Source of the DNA: Ornithinimicrobium tianjinense
Lineage (GTDB): Bacteria > Actinomycetota > Actinomycetes > Actinomycetales > Dermatophilaceae
DNA length: 64,000 nt
Assembly: GCF_014636495.1 (NCBI RefSeq)
Contig: NZ_BMEM01000004.1
Span: 311,387-375,386, forward strand
Reading direction: 5' to 3'
A program made the translations under genes and the position numbers. A model generated the notes under the pieces. The model made no database searches. It was not told where the DNA came from and saw only the letters and a list, made by a program, of their open reading frames with translations. Of the stretch, positions 59,482 through 64,000 are shown piece by piece (positions within the stretch are counted from its first letter, which is position 1; every line of letters begins with the position of its first letter).

Positions 59482-61311
59482 ATGCTGCAGATCCAGACCA
59501 CCGGTGGCACCCGCCACGAGGAGCTCGACGCATGGGTGAGGGAGGTGGCGGCCCACACCCAGCCCGACGCGGTCGTGTGGATCACGGGGTCCGAGGGGGA
59601 GATCGAGCAGATCAACGCCCAGCTCGTGGAGGCGGGGACGTTCGTCAAGCTGGCTGAGGACAAGAAGCCCAACAGCTACCACGCGCTCTCCGACCCCCAG
59701 GACGTCGCACGCGTCGAGGACCGCACCTACATCTGCTCGGTGGAGGAGAAGGACGCCGGTCCCACCAACAACTGGATGGATCCGACGGCGATGAAGCGCA
59801 CCCTGTGGCCGCTCTTCGAGGGCTCCATGCGGGGCCGGACGATGTACGTCATCCCGTTCGTCATGGGCCACCTGGACGCCGACGACCCGAAGTTCGGCGT
59901 CGAGATCACCGACTCCGCCTACGTCGTCGCCTCCATGCGCGTGATGGCCCGCGTCGGCAGCGACGTGCTCGCCAGGATCGAGGAGACGGGCGCGGCCTAC
60001 GTCAAGGGCCTGCACTCCGTGGGCGCTCCGCTGGAGCCCGGCCAGGAGGATGTCGCCTGGCCGTGCAACGAGACGAAGTACATCGTCCACTTCCCCGAGG
60101 AGCTGGCGATCTGGTCCTACGGCTCCGGCTACGGCGGCAACGCGCTCCTGGGCAAGAAGTGCTACGCGCTGCGCATCGCCTCGGTCATGGCCCGCAACGA
60201 GGGCTGGCTCGCCGAGCACATGCTCATCCTCAAGCTGACCAGCCCGGAGGGAGAGGTGCACTACATCGCCGGCGCCTTCCCGTCGGCCTGCGGCAAGACC
60301 AACATGGCGATGATCCAGCCCACGCTGCCGGGCTGGAAGGCCGAGCTGGTCGGCGACGACATCTCCTGGATGCGCTTCGGCGAGGACGGTCGCCTGTATG
60401 CCGTCAACCCCGAGTTCGGTCTGTTCGGTGTCGCACCGGGCACGGGCCGCTCCACCAACCCGGTCGCCATGGACACGATCGAGCGGGGCCACTCGGTCTT
60501 CACCAACGTCGCCCGCACGGCGGACGGCGACGTCTGGTGGGAGGGCATGACGAGCGAGCCGCCGGCCGGGCTCACCGACTGGCACGGCCAGCCGTGGACG
60601 CCGGAGGCGGACCACCCGGCCGCCCACCCGAACAGCCGCTTCTGCACCCCGATCACGCAGGTGCCGACCCTCGCGCCCGAGTACGACGACCCGCGGGGCG
60701 TCCCGATCTCGGCGATCATGTTCGGCGGCCGCCGCAAGACCACGGTGCCCCTGGTCACCGAGTCGCGCGACTGGCAGCACGGCACCTTTATCGCGGCCAC
60801 GCTCTCCTCGGAGACCACGGCCGCCGCCACCGGCGCCGTCGGCGTCGTGCGCCGCGACCCCATGGCCATGCTGCCGTTCATGGGCTACAACGCCAGCGAC
60901 TACTTCGCGCACTGGCTCTCCCTCGGCCGCCGCGCCGACGCCGAAAAGCTGCCCAAGATCTTCCTGGTCAACTGGTTCCGGAAGTCTGACGGCGGCTCCG
61001 GTGACTTCCTGTGGCCCGGCTTCGGCGAGAACTCCCGCGTCCTGAAGTGGATGGTGGACCGCATCGAGGGCCGCGTGGACGCCCAGGAGAGCCCGATCGG
61101 CTACCTCCCGCGCCCCGAGGACGTCGACACCGAGGGTCTGGGCGTCACCCCCGAGGGTATGGCGTCCGCTCTCGCCTTCTCCCAGGAGGAGTGGGAGGCC
61201 GAGGTGCCGCTCATCCAGGAGTGGCTGGACACCTTCGGCGACGAGCTGCCGGCCGCCCTGCGCGAGGAGCTGGCCGCCCTCGAGCAGCGTCTCGAGGAGG
61301 CCCGGTCATGA
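59482..61311 (+). CDS. pckG: GTP-dependent phosphoenolpyruvate carboxykinase
   Basis: A 609-residue gluconeogenic enzyme making PEP from oxaloacetate and GTP. The kinase P-loop is [12 protein letters not shown]; the Mn-binding and specificity segments [23 protein letters not shown] and [23 protein letters not shown] and the [10 protein letters not shown] region are all present. GGAAAGGA lies before ATG 59482; the open frame extends upstream without good start signals. Length is that of actinobacterial PckG. Confidence 0.96.
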   Translation: MLQIQTTGGTRHEELDAWVREVAAHTQPDAVVWITGSEGEIEQINAQLVEAGTFVKLAEDKKPNSYHALSDPQDVARVEDRTYICSVEEKDAGPTNNWMDPTAMKRTLWPLFEGSMRGRTMYVIPFVMGHLDADDPKFGVEITDSAYVVASMRVMARVGSDVLARIEETGAAYVKGLHSVGAPLEPGQEDVAWPCNETKYIVHFPEELAIWSYGSGYGGNALLGKKCYALRIASVMARNEGWLAEHMLILKLTSPEGEVHYIAGAFPSACGKTNMAMIQPTLPGWKAELVGDDISWMRFGEDGRLYAVNPEFGLFGVAPGTGRSTNPVAMDTIERGHSVFTNVARTADGDVWWEGMTSEPPAGLTDWHGQPWTPEADHPAAHPNSRFCTPITQVPTLAPEYDDPRGVPISAIMFGGRRKTTVPLVTESRDWQHGTFIAATLSSETTAAATGAVGVVRRDPMAMLPFMGYNASDYFAHWLSLGRRADAEKLPKIFLVNWFRKSDGGSGDFLWPGFGENSRVLKWMVDRIEGRVDAQESPIGYLPRPEDVDTEGLGVTPEGMASALAFSQEEWEAEVPLIQEWLDTFGDELPAALREELAALEQRLEEARS

Positions 61312-61592
61312 GCATCACGCCCGGCGAGACGCCCGAGCCGCGCCAGGAGCCGCCACTGCTGAACGAGGAGCCCCCGCCCCCGGGCGAGGAGGACCTCGCC
61401 GCGGTCGTCGAGGGGATCGACGACCGGATCCGCAGCGCCGGGCCGGAGGAGGTCGAGCGGGCCGACGAGGAGATGGACGCCGAGGAGGGTGAGCCCAACG
61501 AGGGCACCGACGCCGAGGGCATCTCCACCGACGGCACCGAGCCGGAGGAGATGGACCCCGTCGACGGCGACGCCGACGCCGAGGAGCGCTGA
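61308..61592 (+). CDS. Small acidic, disordered protein coupled to pckG
   Basis: A 94-residue protein rich in Glu, Asp and Pro with no hydrophobic core ([28 protein letters not shown]). Its ATG overlaps the pckG stop. I do not recognise it. It may be a regulator or just an acidic tail gene; base composition matches its neighbours. A terminator follows. Confidence 0.6.
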   Translation: MSITPGETPEPRQEPPLLNEEPPPPGEEDLAAVVEGIDDRIRSAGPEEVERADEEMDAEEGEPNEGTDAEGISTDGTEPEEMDPVDGDADAEER

Positions 61593-61617
61593 GCGCGCAC
61601 GGCATACCGGAAGACGA

Positions 61618-61651
61618 AAGAACCCCCGGCCCGCGAGGGCCGGGGGTTCTT
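61618..61651 (+). terminator. Intrinsic terminator after the pckG unit
   Basis: A perfect 15-bp stem (61618-61632 with 61637-61651) closes a GCGA loop. It also lies just downstream of the minus-strand tRNA-Ser(GCT), so it can serve both sides. Confidence 0.88.
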
Positions 61652-61659
61652 CGCAGATC

Positions 61660-61754
61660 TGGCGGAGGCGGAGGGATTTGAACCCTCGATGGGGCTCTAA
61701 ACCCCAAACCCGCTTAGCAGGCGGGCGCCATAGACCAGACTAGGCGACGCCTCC
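61660..61754 (-). tRNA. tRNA-Ser(GCT)
   Basis: On the minus strand, acceptor GGAGGCG/CGCCTCC, anticodon GCT in loop CTGCTAA, a long variable arm, T-loop GGTTCAAATCC and encoded CCA (61662-61660). It reads AGC and AGU. Third tRNA-Ser gene in the window. Confidence 0.95.
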
Positions 61755-61838
61755 AGATCGCAGATCAGCGTACCTGCACGGCCACTCACCACCAAAACCG
61801 AGCCTCCCAGCGCACCCACAGCGACCGTTGGTAGGACA

Positions 61839-63479
61839 ATGGGTCACCACTTCACCCACGGAAGGTCCAGGTCCGGCCTGATGAACGACGCACGTCCGCC
61901 CCGTCCGGGCGCCCACGCCTCCGGTCGGCGGCACCTGGAATGGGTCGACGAGGGCTCGGTGCGGCGCCCCGGGATCGGCCGGGCGTTCGGCCTGACCACC
62001 CTGTCCGCCCTGCTCCCGGGCGCCGGTCTGCTGCGCACCCGGGCGTGGGTGCTCGGCGTCTTCCTCGTCACCCTCGCGCTCGCGGCGCTGGCGATGGTGG
62101 CCGTGCTCGTGTGGCGCGACGGGTTGGTCAGCACCGCCCTGACCGCCGCCGCGGACCCGCGCCGGCTCCGGATCCTGCTGGGCACGCTCATCGGCGGGAC
62201 GGTGCTGTGGATCGGGGCCGTGGCCCTGACGGCGCTGCTGAGCCGGCCCCGGCGCACCACCCCGGCCCAGTCGGGTGCGCTCGCCCTCTTCACCGGTCTG
62301 CTGTGCCTCGCGGTGGCCGCGCCCGCCGCGCTGGGCACCCGCTACGTCTCCAGCCACCTGGAGGCGGTGGACAAGGTCTTCGGGCCCACGCCCACCGCCG
62401 GCGGTCCGGAGCCCACCTCCCAGCTCGGGCCCGCCGACGACCCGTGGGCCGCGCTCCCCCGGGTCAACGTGCTGATGCTCGGCTCGGACGCGGCTGCCGC
62501 GCGCGAGGGCACCCGCACGGACACGATGATCATCGCCAGCATCGACACCCGCACGGGCGAGTCGGTCCTCTTCTCCATCCCGCGCAACCTGCAGCGTGTC
62601 CCGATCCCGCGCGACAACCCGCTGTACAACATCTACCCGGGCCGCTACGACTGCGGCGACCAGTGCCTGATGAACGCCATCTGGACCGAGGCGGAGAACG
62701 CCGCCGAGGAGCACCCGGAGTGGTATGCCGACGACCCCACCCCCGGCCTCACGGCGACCCGGGAGGTGCTCGAGGGTGTCCTCGGGCTGGAGATCCAGCA
62801 CACGGTGATCGTCAACCTCGAGGGGTTCGCCGACCTGGTCGACGCGATGGGCGGGGTCACGGTGACGGTCAAGGAACTGATCCCGATCAACGGGCGCACC
62901 TACACCGACGCCAACGGCCACCTGCAGCTGGACCCCAACTCGCCCGACCTGGAGTGGATCCAGCCCGGGACCCAGAGGATGACGGGCTACCAGGCGCTGG
63001 GCTACTCCCGCTCCCGCGTGACCACCGACGACTTCAGCCGGATGCGCCGCCAGCGCTGCATCGTCGCCGCCGTCATCGACCAGGCCGAGCCGATGACGCT
63101 GCTGCAGCGCTACCCGCAGATCATCGGTGCTGTCGGCGACAACGTCGTGACCGACATCCCCCAGCAGGACCTCGGCGCCTGGGCCGAGCTGGTCCTGCTG
63201 GTGCAGAAGGCCTCGATCAAGAGCCTGCCGTTCACGGCCCAGAACACCGACGTCGCGGACCCCGACTACGCCCAGATCCGGTATGACGTGTGGGAGGCCA
63301 CGCACCCCTCCCCCGAGGCGCCCACGCCGTCGGGCTCGCAGGACGACGCGACGGACACCGAGCCCGCCCAGACGGAGGCACCGTCCGTGACGGAGGAGCC
63401 GACGGGCGGCACCGACGACGGTGCAGCCACGACCACCCCGACCGACGAGCTCACCGACATCGGCGCCGTGTGCGGCTGA
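61839..63479 (+). CDS. LCP-family (LytR-CpsA-Psr) cell-wall polymer ligase-like protein
   Basis: A 546-residue membrane protein. Three to four N-terminal helices (residues ~45-170) precede an outside LCP domain (~205-470) with the Arg/Asp phosphate site LGSDAAAAREGTRTDTMIIAS, FSIPRNLQRVPIP, FADLVDAMGGVTV and YSRSRVTTDDFSRMRRQRCI. The tail is Thr/Glu/Ser-rich. LCP proteins attach wall glycopolymers to peptidoglycan; more membrane helices than the usual one are present. ATG 61839 is used; ATG 61881 is a possible alternative. Confidence 0.88.
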   Translation: MGHHFTHGRSRSGLMNDARPPRPGAHASGRRHLEWVDEGSVRRPGIGRAFGLTTLSALLPGAGLLRTRAWVLGVFLVTLALAALAMVAVLVWRDGLVSTALTAAADPRRLRILLGTLIGGTVLWIGAVALTALLSRPRRTTPAQSGALALFTGLLCLAVAAPAALGTRYVSSHLEAVDKVFGPTPTAGGPEPTSQLGPADDPWAALPRVNVLMLGSDAAAAREGTRTDTMIIASIDTRTGESVLFSIPRNLQRVPIPRDNPLYNIYPGRYDCGDQCLMNAIWTEAENAAEEHPEWYADDPTPGLTATREVLEGVLGLEIQHTVIVNLEGFADLVDAMGGVTVTVKELIPINGRTYTDANGHLQLDPNSPDLEWIQPGTQRMTGYQALGYSRSRVTTDDFSRMRRQRCIVAAVIDQAEPMTLLQRYPQIIGAVGDNVVTDIPQQDLGAWAELVLLVQKASIKSLPFTAQNTDVADPDYAQIRYDVWEATHPSPEAPTPSGSQDDATDTEPAQTEAPSVTEEPTGGTDDGAATTTPTDELTDIGAVCG

Positions 63480-63490
63480 CCGGACAGGAA

Positions 63491-63524
63491 GAGGCCCCCG
63501 TCACCAGCTGGTGACGGGGGCCTC
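63491..63524. terminator. Bidirectional terminator between the LCP gene and cspA
   Basis: A perfect palindrome of 34 bp (63491-63507 and 63508-63524) gives a long stem with no excess loop, followed by CTCTCC. Both convergent genes end within 25 nt. Confidence 0.85.
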
Positions 63525-63547
63525 TCCGGAGTCAGTCCGGGCTGACG

Positions 63548-63751
63548 TCAGAGCGGACGGACGGCGTCAGCCTGCGGGCCCTTGGGGCTCTGGGTGACCT
63601 CGAACTCGACCCGCTGGGCCTCCTCGAGCGTCTTGTAGCCGTTGGACTGGATGGCCGAGTAGTGGACGAACACGTCGGGGCCACCGCCATCCTGAGCGAT
63701 GAAGCCGAAGCCCTTCTCAGAGTTGAACCACTTCACGGTTCCCTGTGCCAT
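63548..63751 (-). CDS. cspA: Cold-shock protein
   Basis: A 67-residue OB-fold RNA-binding protein. RNP1 is KGFGFIAQ and RNP2 VFVHYSA; the start [15 protein letters not shown] is typical. A leader of about 110 nt precedes it, as in thermosensing csp mRNAs. GAAAGAAGA lies before the ATG. Confidence 0.96.
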   Translation of the reverse strand: MAQGTVKWFNSEKGFGFIAQDGGGPDVFVHYSAIQSNGYKTLEEAQRVEFEVTQSPKGPQADAVRPL

Positions 63752-63868
63752 GGTGCGATCTTCTTTCTGCAGTACTGCCAGGTGCGTGCCCCCGCACGCC
63801 GCGAGGGCGGTAGATCGGTGAACCCCCCAGCGACCCGGCCACCATGGTTCTTCAGCCGGGCGCCTGCG

Positions 63869-63897
63869 ATCTTGTTGCCAAGGAAATGCAACGTCAA
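63869..63897 (-). promoter_or_regulatory. Possible cspA promoter
   Basis: On the minus strand TTGACG (63897-63892) and CAAGAT (63874-63869) are 17 bp apart, placing the transcript start near 63862 and the leader at about 110 nt. A second TTGACG lies 11 bp further upstream. Confidence 0.5.
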
Positions 63898-63934
63898 CCG
63901 CGTCAAACCCTAGCAGGCAGGGGGTCTGCGCGTG

Positions 63935-64000
63935 CGGGCCTGTCGACGGCGCTCGAAAACTGAGCAGTTTCGGCGGTCGAAGAATGAGCAGGTTCAGTCT
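63935..64000. other. End of window: repeated TGAGCAG motif, possible edge of a mobile element
   Basis: GAAAACTGAGCAGTTTC forms a small hairpin and TGAGCAG recurs 26 nt later in AATGAGCAGGTTC. GCGGTCGAAG between them also follows the 42-bp repeat at 22474. Such ends are seen at insertion sequences, but no transposase is in view. Confidence 0.25.

Overview
This 64 kb window is ordinary-looking chromosome from a very GC-rich actinobacterium. TAT and ATA codons are rare, there are many GTG starts and ATGA/GTGA stop-start overlaps, and a whole class of genes has a TAGACT- or GATACT-like -10 box 6-8 nt before the start codon, as in leaderless transcription. Gene content (DUF3073-purM-purF, 13E12-type DUF222/HNH protein, a GTP cyclohydrolase II/RibD-reductase fusion beside a 6-pyruvoyl-tetrahydropterin-synthase homologue, a D-aspartate-ligase-type ATP-grasp enzyme) suggests Micrococcales, possibly the Intrasporangiaceae/Ornithinimicrobiaceae group. 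The genus is inference.

Layout. 1-8.7 kb: metY-metX behind a cysteine-containing leaderless leader ORF with an overlapping hairpin, an MFS permease, NfeD and SPFH membrane proteins, a GH13 enzyme and a flavin oxidoreductase. 8.7-17.4 kb: a metalloprotease-like lipoprotein, gluconate uptake and kinase (gntP-gntK), a racemase/D-amino-acid ligase pair, YigZ-like protein, CopC-like protein, DUF222/HNH protein. 17.7-25.5 kb: DUF3073, purM, purF, DsbA-like oxidoreductase, an uncharacterised DUF559-like gene between two copies of a 42-bp repeat, sterol-carrier-like protein, arginine deiminase. 25.6-34.3 kb: SRP RNA, tRNA-Ser(GGA), HerA-like ATPase, LytR_C and SRPBCC proteins, hspR/hsp20 pair, drug exporter, cell-wall-binding-repeat protein, tRNA-Ser(CGA). 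34.4-38.7 kb: lipoprotein, tadA/upp divergent pair, aminotransferase, small and PH-domain membrane proteins.

38.7-44.1 kb is the most intriguing part. A GTP cyclohydrolase II/RibD-reductase fusion, a SAM methyltransferase, a GT4 glycosyltransferase, a 6-PTPS-like protein lacking canonical catalytic residues, a dehydrogenase without the usual zinc cysteine and a CDP-alcohol phosphatidyltransferase sit together. They could make an uncharacterised modified, possibly lipid-linked, pterin- or pyrimidine-like compound.

44.1-55.4 kb: peptide deformylase, then a complete nitrate/nitrite assimilation island. One arm is nirD-narK-nitrate reductase-FAD/[2Fe-2S] subunit, and divergent to it is nirB-SUMT-nnaR, with a GlnR-type box before nirB. 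55.4-64 kb: a sugar porter broken by an in-frame TAA, aminotransferase and 2-hydroxyacid dehydrogenase, tRNA-Arg(ACG), GTP-dependent PEP carboxykinase with a small acidic partner, tRNA-Ser(GCT), an LCP-family protein and a cold-shock protein with a long leader. Across the whole window an octamer GGTATGCC/GGCATACC recurs far more often than base composition predicts, in genes and between them.
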